Origin: Desulfosporosinus metallidurans
Lineage (GTDB): Bacteria > Bacillota > Desulfitobacteriia > Desulfitobacteriales > Desulfitobacteriaceae
DNA length: 64,000 bases
Direction of reading: 5' to 3'
Assembly: GCF_001936615.1 (NCBI RefSeq)
Contig: NZ_MLBF01000015.1
Location: 1-64,000, forward strand
The notes beneath the pieces were generated by a model that saw only the letters and a list, made by a program, of their open reading frames with translations, did not search any database and had not been told where the DNA came from. Of the stretch, positions 1-8,817 are shown piece by piece. Every line of letters starts with the position of its first letter. Positions within the stretch are counted from its first letter, which is position 1. Both the position numbers and the translations under genes were made by a program.

Positions 1-14
1 GATAATTATGTTTA

Positions 15-533
15 TCAAGCGGAATTTCGCTTCGCTCTCTTTTTATCAAAATCAGCCCAACGTTCTTCCATTGACATTGCCCTAGTTTTCTTTTTCGTTG
101 GACCTTCCGCGGAGACTTCCTGATTACTTGAAATTTGTTCTTCTTTAAGAGCTTGTTTGGAGTTATCAACTATTTGTTCTTGTGTCTCAACTGTCGTTTG
201 GACGCCTGAAGTTTCGTCAATTTTAACGGAGGGTTCTCTTGAAGTTTGAACTATTTGGGTTCTCTTACCATTAAATTTTGAATCTAATTCTGACTCTGAC
301 TCTGACTCTGAGATCGCTGTATAATCAATTTCTGCCGCAACTCGGGCGATTCTGGATCTCCTCTCCCTCACACGTTCATCAATAATACTATCATTCCGAA
401 TAGTATTCACGAACCTTCTTACTAAAAGAACAACAACCTTAATGAGTACTAAAATGGTTAAGCCCATAAGTAATTCCAATAAATTGAGTTTGAAATTGAC
501 CTTCTGACAAATCTCAAAAATATTAGTAATCAT
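15..533 (-). CDS. Small membrane-anchored protein of unknown function
   Basis: Encodes 172 residues. I do not recognise the family. One hydrophobic segment near residues 18-38 (about LLMGLTILVLIKVVVLLV) is followed by a basic stretch, so the protein probably has a single N-terminal membrane anchor with a cytoplasmic tail. The middle carries an acidic serine-glutamate run (SESESESELDSK) and a low-complexity Glu/Gln/Ser/Thr region. The C-terminus is basic (KKKTRAMSMEERWADFDKKR). A good ribosome-binding site (GAGGGGG) lies about 9 bases before the ATG at 533. It is convergent with nothing in view and its downstream context lies outside the window. The serine-glutamate run comes from a short direct repeat in the DNA (tctgac units near 289-312), which may vary in length between strains. 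Confidence 0.6.
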   Translation of the reverse strand: MITNIFEICQKVNFKLNLLELLMGLTILVLIKVVVLLVRRFVNTIRNDSIIDERVRERRSRIARVAAEIDYTAISESESESELDSKFNGKRTQIVQTSREPSVKIDETSGVQTTVETQEQIVDNSKQALKEEQISSNQEVSAEGPTKKKTRAMSMEERWADFDKKRAKRNSA

Positions 534-681
534 TGATCAAGTCCCCCTCTGTTCATAAATCTATTTTCGATGAATCTCAATGAATCTCCTTCAGAGAACA
601 TGCCCAATGGCAATCTTCTCAGCAATTCCTCCTACCCTTGACTTACCTTAGCGGACATTAGATTTTAGGAGGTTAAGCCTC

Positions 682-858
682 ATGGTTGTACGGAAAGAAG
701 ATATTCATAACTTGGTTGAGCGCCTTCCTGAAGATGATCAAAAAACTGTTTTTGATTTTATGCAGTATTTATTAAACCGTTCCACAAAAAAACCGGACGG
801 ATGGGAAAAAATCGTGTACATTCAGGCCATAGATTCCCGTGGAGGGATATATAAGTAA
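682..858 (+). CDS. 58-residue DUF2281-like small protein
   Basis: The ATG at 682 follows the ribosome-binding site TAGGAGG. The reading frame runs 58 codons to TAA at 856-858 and is closed by a strong hairpin 3 bases later, so this is very likely a real monocistronic gene despite its size. The N-terminal part (LVERLPEDDQKTVFDFMQYL) matches the helical pattern of the small DUF2281-type or antitoxin-like proteins that regulate or partner other proteins. The C-terminus (GWEKIVYIQAIDSRGGIYK) is unlike the usual antitoxin tail. No toxin-like partner is adjacent. Function is unknown; family assignment is by pattern only. Confidence 0.6.
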   Translation: MVVRKEDIHNLVERLPEDDQKTVFDFMQYLLNRSTKKPDGWEKIVYIQAIDSRGGIYK

Positions 859-860
859 CC

Positions 861-900
861 AAAAGCCGGTTCTCCTTAGAGTAAGGAAAGCCGGCTTTTG
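861..900 (+). terminator. Rho-independent terminator of the 58-residue gene
   Basis: Arms AAAAGCCGG (861-869) and CCGGCTTTT (891-899) pair perfectly, and an inner TCCTTA/TAAGGA pair extends the stem. The T run lies in the distal arm. It starts three bases after the stop codon at 858. Confidence 0.85.
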
Positions 901-973
901 ACTTCCAGAATATGTATTAGCGTATATTTTCGTTAAAATGTTGGCGGGACCCCTGACAATTCAAGAAACTGAA

Positions 974-1011
974 GAATCCCTGACGACGTTTTATACCGTC
1001 GTCAGGGATTC
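974..1011 (-). terminator. Terminator-like hairpin after the hdr-flx operon
   Basis: Perfect 14-bp arms at 974-987 (GAATCCCTGACGAC) and 998-1011 with a 10-base loop. It lies 60 bases past the stop of the last minus-strand operon gene. The trailing T tract on the minus strand is short, so termination strength is uncertain. Confidence 0.65.
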
Positions 1012-1070
1012 TCATTCAACTACCTACAAATTCATACTACGCTCACAAATACAACAACTTACAACTATAC

Positions 1071-2312
1071 TTAGGATTCAGTGGTTTCTGCTGCAGCGGC
1101 TGCCTCAGCGTCCGAAACTAAGGCATTTTCGATCAAAGTACTGAGATGATGCATTTTCATGCCAAGCTTATAGAATTTATTCATGTCATTAAACTGGTCA
1201 ATGCAGTTATGACAGGGAATGCAACCTATTTTTGCACCAGTAGCCACTAATTGATCCACTTTAGGTTTTGCTTTAATCATACGCTGCTGCTTGGTGGCCG
1301 CTACAGCTAAAGCTCCACCACCGGCTCCACAACAAATGTTATACTTACCATCAGGATTCATCTCGCGATAATCCATTACGACATTTTTAATAACGTAGCG
1401 TTGTGGTTCATAGACTCCTTCTTTACGAACCGTATTACAGGGATCATGAAGAGTCACTGGGAGAGGATTTTTAGTTTTATCTAGTTTTAGCCTGCCTTCT
1501 TTTATCCAATCGGCGTAAAGCTCGACTATGTGGCGTACAGGAAATTTCTTCCCTTTCCAGAAAGTACGCTCAAACATTTTACAAGAGCGGAAAGCGTGAC
1601 CACATTCTGTGACGATTAGTTCTTTAGCATTCAATCGCTCCACTTCTTCAAAAAGCGGGCGTGAAATTTCCTGGAATTCATCATTTTTCCCTGTGAACAG
1701 ACAGATATTTGTAGCGTCCCAGCGCTTACTACTAAGCGTGTAGTTAGCCTTAGCGGCATAGAATACATGTAAAATTGTCTGTAGTTCATTTGGATAATGT
1801 TTAACTTCTCTTGCATTGAAGCCAAACATAAAATCAGCATCAGGCTTGTCTATGGGTATCTTATAAGTAGGATCGTTCAGTTCTTTCTGAAGTTCCTCCT
1901 CAAGCCATTCTAGAGTCTCATCATAATCAATTTGTTCTACGGCCATTTGGTTACCAGTACGTATATGGTCATCGGCAATAATCTGTAAATGACCGGGAGG
2001 AACAGGCGTTTTTCCTCGGAAGGCTCTTGTTATAGCTGCAATATTCACACCCATTGGGCATTCTACAGTACACCGTTCACACATATTGCAATTCCAGACG
2101 AAAGGATCATTAGCCAATTCTTCCCGCATACCAAGTGCTACTTTGCGAATGAATTTACGAGGATCCTGATCTTCAATTAAATCGCTGTACTTACAACCAG
2201 CAGTACACATACCACACGTGAGACAATTCGAAAAGTCATAGCCTTTCAACAATCCAGCCACTTCATCACGCAAGGTTGGATCTAAACTTTTAATTCTAAT
2301 GGGTTCACCCAT
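1071..2312 (-). CDS. HdrC-HdrB fusion (HdrD/DsrK-like Fe-S oxidoreductase)
   Basis: 413 residues. The N-terminal half carries two [4Fe-4S] ferredoxin motifs (C30-C33-C36-C40 and C75-C78-C81-C85), as in HdrC. The C-terminal half carries cysteine-rich CCG domains (ECGHAFRSC, DPCN, NICCGAGGG, CIPCHNC), as in HdrB, which hold the non-cubane clusters that cleave disulfides. In methanogens HdrBC reduces CoM-S-S-CoB; in sulfate reducers the partner is thought to be DsrC or another thiol. The separate hdrB and hdrC of the Desulfovibrio flx-hdr locus are replaced here by one fused polypeptide, a DsrK/HdrD-like arrangement. It is the last gene of the operon, 26 bases after flxA. The alanine-rich C-terminal tail looks dispensable. 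Family is confident; the physiological substrate is not visible. Confidence 0.85.
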   Translation of the reverse strand: MGEPIRIKSLDPTLRDEVAGLLKGYDFSNCLTCGMCTAGCKYSDLIEDQDPRKFIRKVALGMREELANDPFVWNCNMCERCTVECPMGVNIAAITRAFRGKTPVPPGHLQIIADDHIRTGNQMAVEQIDYDETLEWLEEELQKELNDPTYKIPIDKPDADFMFGFNAREVKHYPNELQTILHVFYAAKANYTLSSKRWDATNICLFTGKNDEFQEISRPLFEEVERLNAKELIVTECGHAFRSCKMFERTFWKGKKFPVRHIVELYADWIKEGRLKLDKTKNPLPVTLHDPCNTVRKEGVYEPQRYVIKNVVMDYREMNPDGKYNICCGAGGGALAVAATKQQRMIKAKPKVDQLVATGAKIGCIPCHNCIDQFNDMNKFYKLGMKMHHLSTLIENALVSDAEAAAAAETTES

Positions 2313-2338
2313 CTTACTATCACCTCCGACGCTAAAAA

Positions 2339-3181
2339 TTAATATTCACTAGGGAGTTCTTTTAGTTGTGCCATAGAAAAGACCGGTCCATCTTTGCAAA
2401 CATATTCCGTTCCAATATTGCAACGACCGCAAATTCCTAGTCCACATTTCATTCTCATTTCCAAAGAAGTGTAGATCCGTTCAGGCGGGAAATTCAGTTT
2501 TTCTAAAACCGGCAACGTAAATTTAATCATAGCTGGTGGCCCGCACACGACGGCATAAGTGTTCACTGAAGATGGAGCTATTTGCTCGGTAATGGATGGA
2601 ATAAAACCAACGTTTTTGGTCCATCCTTCTGCAGGTCGGTCAATCGTGGTTACAAGGTTAATATTTGGATTCTTCTCCCACTCTGCTAATTCATCTTTGT
2701 AGAGTAACAAGCCTGGGTTTCTGGCACCGTAAATTACTGTAATATCTCCATAGTCACCACGATGCTTTTCATCCAGCATATATTTGGCTAATGAACGCAG
2801 AGTTGTAAAAGCAAAACCTCCACCGATAATGACGAGATTTTTTCCTTTAAACTCTTCGATGGGGTAATAGTTACCCATGGGCCCTCTTACCCCTACCATA
2901 GTTCCCTCTTCCATAAGGTGTAAGGCATTTGAAACGCACCCTACTTTAGCGACCGAGAATTTCAGAATTCCAGGCTCTGTCGGAGATGTGGCGATCCCAA
3001 AAGGAGCTTCGCCATGCCCGTAAGCACTTATCTCGGCAAACTGACCAGGCATATATTTAAAGTTTTCTTCATCTTGTTTATTCAAGAACTCTAACGTGAA
3101 GGTGTTGATGTTCCGGTCTTCCGTTTCCACTAAGTTTTTAACAAGCTTCATCGTTATCGGTATATAAGGGTTCAGTTCCAT
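2339..3181 (-). CDS. flxA: FAD/NAD(P)-binding oxidoreductase subunit (FlxA-like)
   Basis: 280 residues of the ferredoxin-NADP reductase/PyrK type. A flavin-binding strand (YMPGQFAEIS) near residues 44-53 is followed by a glycine-rich NAD-binding segment (LVIIGGGFAFTTLR), a CGPPAM loop, and a C-terminal [2Fe-2S] motif (MKCGLGICGRCN plus a later Cys). Its likely job is to take electrons from NADH and pass them through the Fe-S partners to HdrA. It overlaps the upstream gene by one base at 3181, so the two are translationally coupled. Close alternatives are AsrB or a hydrogenase gamma subunit; the neighbours argue for the Flx complex. Confidence 0.8.
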   Translation of the reverse strand: MELNPYIPITMKLVKNLVETEDRNINTFTLEFLNKQDEENFKYMPGQFAEISAYGHGEAPFGIATSPTEPGILKFSVAKVGCVSNALHLMEEGTMVGVRGPMGNYYPIEEFKGKNLVIIGGGFAFTTLRSLAKYMLDEKHRGDYGDITVIYGARNPGLLLYKDELAEWEKNPNINLVTTIDRPAEGWTKNVGFIPSITEQIAPSSVNTYAVVCGPPAMIKFTLPVLEKLNFPPERIYTSLEMRMKCGLGICGRCNIGTEYVCKDGPVFSMAQLKELPSEY

Positions 3182-4206
3182 TATTCCACCACCAATTCTG
3201 CTTTGTTGACACCATCAATGGCCTGCCGAATATCCAAATTAACTGGGCAACTTTTTATACAGCGACCACAGCCTACACAGGCTATATCCCCGTTGTTATG
3301 GACAAAATAATTGAACTTGTGCATCATACGCTGGCGCCAACGGGCCTTTTTGGAGTCCCTCGGATTATGCCCGGAACCGTGCAGCGTAAAGAGGGGTGCC
3401 ATACAACCGTCCCAAGTTCTTACTCTGCTCCCTTCATTATTTCGTACTTCCTCAGAAATATCGAAACAATGGCAGGTAGGACAAGAGAAAGAACAAGCAT
3501 TACAGCCTAAGCACTTTTCCTGGAGACTGTCCCAATAGGCATTGTTGAACATTGAGTCAAGTTTACTTGTGATCGTAGAGACGTCTACTTCAGACGTAGT
3601 TTTGGCATTTTTAATCGATTCGACCAAGGATTGATCTTCGTTCGTTAGCTCTTCAAGACCTTGTAAATTAGCAGCTAAAGCTTTCCCCTTTTCGGTAATA
3701 GCTTCGATTTGGTAAGAATCTCCTAGATCAATCAGAAAAATATCTGATCCTTCACTGCTGGCAGGGGAAAGGCCCATAGAAGAACAAAAACAAGTTGGGG
3801 CGATTTTATTACAAGCAACACCTATGATGGCGGTATTGTTTCGGCGCTCATAATAATAAGGGTCGGTGAACATATCATTTTTAAAGACTTTGTCTAGAAG
3901 CAGCATTCCTTTAGCATCACACGGTCTGATTCCAAATAAGACTGTTTTCCCTACCTTTAGCTCGTTTATAACGGTTACGTCTTTGCCCTCTTTTTTATAA
4001 GACAGAAGTTTTTCGTGTTGAGGGAAAAGAAAGGATTTAGGAGGGAGTTTGGAATTCAGATAATCCTGTTTGACTTCTGAGAAGCTCTTTGCTACCTTGT
4101 AATTTACTCCCCCTGCATCACTTATTGGAGCAATAATTTGGTATTCTTCTGCTAGAGCATCGAATGATTGGCCAAATTTTTCTTTACTTATCTTCATCTT
4201 CTTCAC
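3181..4206 (-). CDS. 4Fe-4S dicluster electron-transfer protein (FlxB/AsrA-like)
   Basis: 341 residues. The N-terminal part resembles the beta subunit of anaerobic sulfite reductases and hydrogenases (FGIRPCDAKGMLLLDKVF and TCFCSSMG). The C-terminal part holds two [4Fe-4S] motifs (CLGCNACSFSCPTCHC and CVGCGRCIKSCPV). It probably relays electrons between the flavin subunit FlxA and the MvhD/HdrA end of the complex. It starts at a GTG, or at an ATG three codons later that sits six bases after GAGGTG, and follows the upstream gene with a one-base gap. Whether it should be called FlxB or FlxC cannot be settled by eye. Confidence 0.75.
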   Translation of the reverse strand: MKKMKISKEKFGQSFDALAEEYQIIAPISDAGGVNYKVAKSFSEVKQDYLNSKLPPKSFLFPQHEKLLSYKKEGKDVTVINELKVGKTVLFGIRPCDAKGMLLLDKVFKNDMFTDPYYYERRNNTAIIGVACNKIAPTCFCSSMGLSPASSEGSDIFLIDLGDSYQIEAITEKGKALAANLQGLEELTNEDQSLVESIKNAKTTSEVDVSTITSKLDSMFNNAYWDSLQEKCLGCNACSFSCPTCHCFDISEEVRNNEGSRVRTWDGCMAPLFTLHGSGHNPRDSKKARWRQRMMHKFNYFVHNNGDIACVGCGRCIKSCPVNLDIRQAIDGVNKAELVVE

Positions 4207-4207
4207 C

Positions 4208-5158
4208 TCACTCCTTTACCAAGAACGTTTCTGGATCATCAGAGCTGTATTCATTAAGAGCTGGTTTAAGGTCTTCGCTAATACCAGATTCATGGTGATA
4301 CATTTCCAAAACATCTTTAGAAAGCTTACGGTTTAAAGCACGAATATCGACATTTTGGGGACAAGCACGACTGCAGGCGCCACAATCGACGCAACGACCT
4401 GCTAAATGAAGGACACGTCCTGCTTGGAACATAAGGTTTTCAGCGGGGTCAACTCCACCCGTCAGCCATTTAGGAGAATTGCAATCCACAAAACATTCTT
4501 GACAATAACACAACGGGCAAGCGTTGCGGCAAGCATAACAGCGAATACACTTACTCATTTGTTCTCGGAAGTATACTTGACGTTCACGGTCCGATTTGTT
4601 TTCCATTTCGATGACATCGGCAAAAGGTACAGCTTGCTGAGGAACCTCAACAGACCCTCCAATATGAATGTCTTCAATGATCGGATTAGGATAACGACAG
4701 GTTTTACAAGTAGCATCTTTTAGTTCAGAAAACGTAAACTCTTTATCGCAAACCATGCCTTGAGCGGATAGTTTACCGTCAGCAATGCTTGCTGAGATAA
4801 TTTCTCCGGTTTCAGCTTCAACTTTCTTCTTGTCGATAACCCCTTGGCAGGAAACCCCGATGATATATAAATCATCTCGTACCAACTGGTTTTCTTGCAT
4901 TAGAACAACTAATGCTCGGCTATCGCATCCTTTAGCAATAATGGCTTTTTTTCCAGGGGTCTTTTTGACATAAGCCGCTAAATTGTTTTCACAAGTTTCA
5001 TCCCAGATTAATTTAGTGATATCTTGAGGAGAACGTACAAAGCAAGGCGTTGCTTTTAAAGGTAAAGAACCTTTTTCATAGCCGATAACAACGTCAACTT
5101 TCCCGTCAGCCAGTAATTGGCGGGCCGTTTCTCGGATATCATCAATCATGTTATTCAT
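4208..5158 (-). CDS. 4Fe-4S protein with FrhB-like N-terminal domain (FlxC/FlxB-like)
   Basis: 316 residues. The N-terminal two thirds (KAIIAKGCDSRALVVLMQEN, IIGVSCQGVID, CKTCRYPNP) resemble the F420-reducing/coenzyme-B-type beta-subunit fold. The C-terminal third carries two ferredoxin clusters (CIRCYACRNACPLCYCQECF and CVDCGACSRACPQNVDI). It overlaps flxD by 8 bases and is one base from the next gene, so it belongs to the same transcription unit. Probably an electron-relay subunit of the Flx-Hdr complex. The exact partner and any flavin bound by the N-terminal domain are not visible. Confidence 0.75.
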   Translation of the reverse strand: MNNMIDDIRETARQLLADGKVDVVIGYEKGSLPLKATPCFVRSPQDITKLIWDETCENNLAAYVKKTPGKKAIIAKGCDSRALVVLMQENQLVRDDLYIIGVSCQGVIDKKKVEAETGEIISASIADGKLSAQGMVCDKEFTFSELKDATCKTCRYPNPIIEDIHIGGSVEVPQQAVPFADVIEMENKSDRERQVYFREQMSKCIRCYACRNACPLCYCQECFVDCNSPKWLTGGVDPAENLMFQAGRVLHLAGRCVDCGACSRACPQNVDIRALNRKLSKDVLEMYHHESGISEDLKPALNEYSSDDPETFLVKE

Positions 5159-5633
5159 CCGTTCCCCTCCCGTCTACTACTTTAAATACGCCATTATTAG
5201 GTCCTAGAGCAGTAACTCGCTCTGTAACCCCTTTCACGACTTCAGCAAATCGACCACCCTCTGCAGCGGATACCCAAGAAAAGCTTACACGGCCATCTTC
5301 TAAACCAACATGCTTCAAGAGTGACTGGATTAGAGCAAATTTTCTACGAGCAACATAATTACCACTAATATAGTGGCAATCACCAGGGTGGCATCCAGAC
5401 ACCAAGACTCCGTCTGCCCCGTTGGCCATTGCTTTCAAAATATATAAGGGATTAATTCTTCCCGAACAAGGGACTCTGATCGTTCTAATTGTTGCAGGGT
5501 ATTGAATTCTTCCTACACCCGCCAGATCTGCGCCTGCATAACTACACCAGTTACACAGAAAAGCAGCAATTTTAGGATTAAACGCATTCGTTTCTGGTTG
5601 GCACACATTCTCTTGACTTTCTCCCATAATCAT
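5151..5633 (-). CDS. flxD: MvhD/FlxD-like [2Fe-2S] adaptor protein
   Basis: 160 residues with the cysteine pattern of the MvhD family: CNWCSYAGADLAG near residue 27, RVPCSGR, and SGCHPGDCHY. MvhD passes electrons from a hydrogenase or another input module to HdrA. Here the input is probably the flavin/Fe-S set encoded downstream, as no [NiFe] hydrogenase gene is adjacent. It lies 23 bases after hdrA and overlaps the following gene by 8 bases. Two ATG codons (5633 and 5627) are possible starts; the second has the better spacing from GGAAGG. Confidence 0.88.
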   Translation of the reverse strand: MIMGESQENVCQPETNAFNPKIAAFLCNWCSYAGADLAGVGRIQYPATIRTIRVPCSGRINPLYILKAMANGADGVLVSGCHPGDCHYISGNYVARRKFALIQSLLKHVGLEDGRVSFSWVSAAEGGRFAEVVKGVTERVTALGPNNGVFKVVDGRGTDE

Positions 5634-5656
5634 CTACCTTCCCATCATTATTCAGT

Positions 5657-8600
5657 TTATAGGGAGTTCAACATCTCAACGATTTGCTCATTCGTACACC
5701 CTCTAAGACTGATGGCACCACAACGGCAGCTTGAAGCACACGCTCCACACCCTTTACACAGAGCATCGTTAACAACAGCAACGCGGTTAACCATATCGAC
5801 TGCAACGGCTTTAGCCGAGCAAACAGCTTCACAAGTACCACAGGCAGTACATTTGCGTTTATCAACGAAGGCATTTAAGCCTGCTGATTCTACCTGCTCC
5901 TTAGACAAGGCTACACCAGCCCGTCCGGCTGCAGCTTTAGCTTGAGTAATGACTTCTTCCATATTCTTTGGACTATGAGCTATACCTGCCATGTATACTC
6001 CGTTAGTACTGAAATCGACAGGTCGTAATTTCATATGCGCTTCTAAGAAGAAGCCTTCAGCATTTAGGGGGATTTTAAACCATTTGGAGAGTTTCTTGCC
6101 GTCCTCTGGAGCTTTAATCGCAGCAGCCAAGCAAATGACGTCTGCTTCAATTTCAATCGGACGATCTAAGACATGATCGTTTACAGTTACGACAAGGGTG
6201 TCCCCTTCTTTAGTAACGACAGGTTTTTGATTCTCACTATAGCGGACAAAAATGATTCCAATACGTCGCGCTAATTCATAATCCTCTTCAAAGTAACCAT
6301 AGGTTCTCATATCGCGATACAGAACGAAGACATTAGCCTCAGGATTTTTAGTTTTTACTTTTAAAGCGAGCTTGACGGATTTAGTACAGCAAGTACGGCT
6401 GCAATAAGGATTTTCTTCACAACGGGAGCCAACGCATTGAATAAAGACATAATTCTTAGCATTTTCGACCTTAGAATCATGACTAACCAAAGCTTCGTCC
6501 AGCTCGATTTGGGTCATGACACGAGCGTCTTGGCCGTAGAGATACTCCTTAGGCTTATATTCCTGACCGCCAATGGTAAGAAGGGCAACGCCATGCTCGA
6601 TCTGTTCTCCATTTTCTAAAGTCGTTGTAAAGCTACCAAGGAAGCCCCCCACATCTTTAATGGCTACACCAACGTGGAGTTTAATGTTAGCATGGTTGCT
6701 GACACTTTCAACTAACCCGGCAACAAAGGCTTTCATATCTTCTCCTCTGAAACCGGTCGAGAATCTCCTTGCAATGCCGCCTAATTCCTTATCTTTTTCC
6801 ACTAAATGAACTTCATACCCTTGATCTGCTAAAGATAGGGCGCTCGTCATTCCAGCTACCCCACCTCCGATAACCAAGGCAGCATGGTTCATAGCCATAA
6901 ATATTGGCTGGACAGGCTGTTGCATAGAGGCACGGATGATGGCTAATTTGGTCAGATCTTTAGCCTTTTCAGTGGCTAGTTCAGGTTCATTCATATGAAC
7001 CCAAGAGCATTGGTCACGAATATTGGCCATGTCAAACAGGTGAGCATTCAAGCCGGCTTCTTTCAATGTCTCTTGGAATAAAGGCTCATGAGTTCGTGGG
7101 CTACAAGAAGAAACAACGACTCTGTTTAACTTGTGTTCACTAATCAGAGCTTTCATTGAGGCTTGGGCATCTTGCGAACATGCATAGATCTTATCACTGG
7201 CATAGACAACCGTTGGCAAAGTCTTGGCATACTCGACGACCGATGGGACATTCACAACGCTGCCAATATTGACCCCACAGTGACAAATAAAGACTCCCGT
7301 TCTGATTACATCTCCTGCAACTTGTAGTTCAGGCGGATATTGTTTTTCACTGACGAGACTGCCGCGCTCTTCAGCTAATAAAGCGGAAGCGGCACCGGCT
7401 GCTGCGCTGGCTTGCATGACTGTTTCCGGAATATCTCTTGGACCACTAAAAGCTCCTGCTGCGAATACCCCTTCTTTGGAGGTATTCACTCCACTTAGTA
7501 CTTCAAGTTCAGCAAACCCAAATTTGTTAACTTTGAGATCTAATAATTTAGCCAATTCCTTAGAACTATCCCCTGGTTCAATTCCTACAGATAGGACAAC
7601 CAGATCGTATTGTTCCGTCGCTATTTGTCCATCTTCAGTGGAGTACCTTATGACGGCATCGCCCGAACCATCTTTAGCCTCTGTTACTTCATAAATACGA
7701 GAGCGAATAAAGTTGACACCATGTTGATTCTTGGCGCTATCATAATATTTTTCGAAATCTTTTCCATGGGTTCTCATATCCATATAAAAGATCGTAGTAT
7801 CAACGGGAATATGGCTGTGTTCCTTAGCAATCACTGCTTCTTTGATTGCATACATACAGCAAACACCAGAACAATAATTTTTATCGATTTTGGCGTTTCT
7901 GGAACCTACGCATTGAATCCAAGCAATTCTTTGTGGTTCTTTTTGGTCAAAAGGTCTTACCAAATGCCCATCAAAAGGTCCTGAAGCACTAAGAAGGCGC
8001 TCAAACTCAAGGCTGGTAACAACACTTTTAATTTTGCCATAGCCGTAATAATCTAACTTAGAGGCATCAAATACTTTAAAGCCAGGGTTAAGAATCATCG
8101 AACCTACTTCGACGTTGATTTCTTTGTCTTCCATCATATGGTCGATAGCTCCAGCCTGACAAGCTTTGAGACACTTTTTGCATATTTCCTTGCCTTGTGC
8201 TTTACCACGTGATTGGAACAGACAATTCTTTTCGTCAATAGCATAGGCATTCGGGAAGGCCTGAGAATACTGCTTGAAAGCAGCTTTACGCTTGCCTAAA
8301 CCTTGATTAAATTCATCATCAACTTTTACAGGGCAAACTGCAGCACACGCTCCACAACCCGTACATTTTTCAACATCAATATAACGAGCCTTTTGCTTAA
8401 TGGTTACTTTAAAGTTACCTGCCTCACCCTCTGATTTGATAACTTGGGAATTAGTATAAATGCGAATATTAAGATGGCGACCGCATTCAACCAATTTGGG
8501 GGACAAAATACACATAGAGCAATCATTAGTCGGGAACGTCTTATCCAACATTGGCATTGTTCCGCCAATTGCCGACGACTCTTCAACCAAATGAACTAAG

Positions 8601-8689
8601 TATCCCGACTCTGCTAAATCAAGTGCAGCCTGAATACCAGCAATCCCTGCGCCGGCTATCAATACGGCACCGATTTTATTTTGACTCAT
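5657..8689 (-). CDS. hdrA: Double-length HdrA flavoprotein of a bifurcating complex
   Basis: 1010 residues from the ATG at 8689, which has AGAGGTG five bases upstream; a longer in-frame reading to 8746 lacks such a site. The N-terminal half has an FAD Rossmann motif (AGAGIAGIQAALDLAESG), the HdrA cysteine motif (NDCSMCILSPKLVECG) and a ferredoxin cluster (CTGCGACAAVCPV). A second half starts near residue 650 with another FAD motif (VIGGGVAGMTSALSLADQG). The C-terminus holds two more [4Fe-4S] motifs (CTACGTCEAVCSA, CKGCGACASSCRCG). This tandem architecture is that of the long HdrA forms in sulfate reducers and acetogens. Known role: flavin-based electron bifurcation between a low-potential ferredoxin and a disulfide. 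First gene of a six-gene operon. Confidence 0.9.
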   Translation of the reverse strand: MSQNKIGAVLIAGAGIAGIQAALDLAESGYLVHLVEESSAIGGTMPMLDKTFPTNDCSMCILSPKLVECGRHLNIRIYTNSQVIKSEGEAGNFKVTIKQKARYIDVEKCTGCGACAAVCPVKVDDEFNQGLGKRKAAFKQYSQAFPNAYAIDEKNCLFQSRGKAQGKEICKKCLKACQAGAIDHMMEDKEINVEVGSMILNPGFKVFDASKLDYYGYGKIKSVVTSLEFERLLSASGPFDGHLVRPFDQKEPQRIAWIQCVGSRNAKIDKNYCSGVCCMYAIKEAVIAKEHSHIPVDTTIFYMDMRTHGKDFEKYYDSAKNQHGVNFIRSRIYEVTEAKDGSGDAVIRYSTEDGQIATEQYDLVVLSVGIEPGDSSKELAKLLDLKVNKFGFAELEVLSGVNTSKEGVFAAGAFSGPRDIPETVMQASAAAGAASALLAEERGSLVSEKQYPPELQVAGDVIRTGVFICHCGVNIGSVVNVPSVVEYAKTLPTVVYASDKIYACSQDAQASMKALISEHKLNRVVVSSCSPRTHEPLFQETLKEAGLNAHLFDMANIRDQCSWVHMNEPELATEKAKDLTKLAIIRASMQQPVQPIFMAMNHAALVIGGGVAGMTSALSLADQGYEVHLVEKDKELGGIARRFSTGFRGEDMKAFVAGLVESVSNHANIKLHVGVAIKDVGGFLGSFTTTLENGEQIEHGVALLTIGGQEYKPKEYLYGQDARVMTQIELDEALVSHDSKVENAKNYVFIQCVGSRCEENPYCSRTCCTKSVKLALKVKTKNPEANVFVLYRDMRTYGYFEEDYELARRIGIIFVRYSENQKPVVTKEGDTLVVTVNDHVLDRPIEIEADVICLAAAIKAPEDGKKLSKWFKIPLNAEGFFLEAHMKLRPVDFSTNGVYMAGIAHSPKNMEEVITQAKAAAGRAGVALSKEQVESAGLNAFVDKRKCTACGTCEAVCSAKAVAVDMVNRVAVVNDALCKGCGACASSCRCGAISLRGCTNEQIVEMLNSL

Positions 8690-8715
8690 TTTAACACCTC
8701 TTTCATCCTTACTCT

Positions 8716-8730
8716 TTGTAATAGTTACAA
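8716..8730. promoter_or_regulatory. Inverted repeat in the hdrA leader, possible operator
   Basis: TTGTAA-TAG-TTACAA lies 27 bases upstream of the hdrA start codon, inside the 128-base gap to addA. Its shape recalls redox-responsive operators (Rex-like TTGT...ACAA) but the 3-base spacing does not fit the usual Rex consensus. A TATAAT box on the minus strand at 8802-8797 could be the -10 of the operon promoter, though no good -35 is visible. Confidence 0.3.
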
Positions 8731-8817
8731 CAATCACAAGGAACAAAGTATTTAGTTCGCCAAATAAGTCTAAAATCCTTTCTCAAAACGATAACTATTA
8801 TAGAAAAATGCGATTAT

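Noticed and set aside
289..315. tctgac direct repeat as a regulatory element
   Set aside because: It is simply the coding sequence of a Ser-Glu run in the first gene.
938..1144. 68-codon plus-strand frame after the first terminator
   Set aside because: It runs through the hairpin at 974-1011 and antisense to the HdrC-HdrB fusion; no ribosome-binding site or family resemblance.
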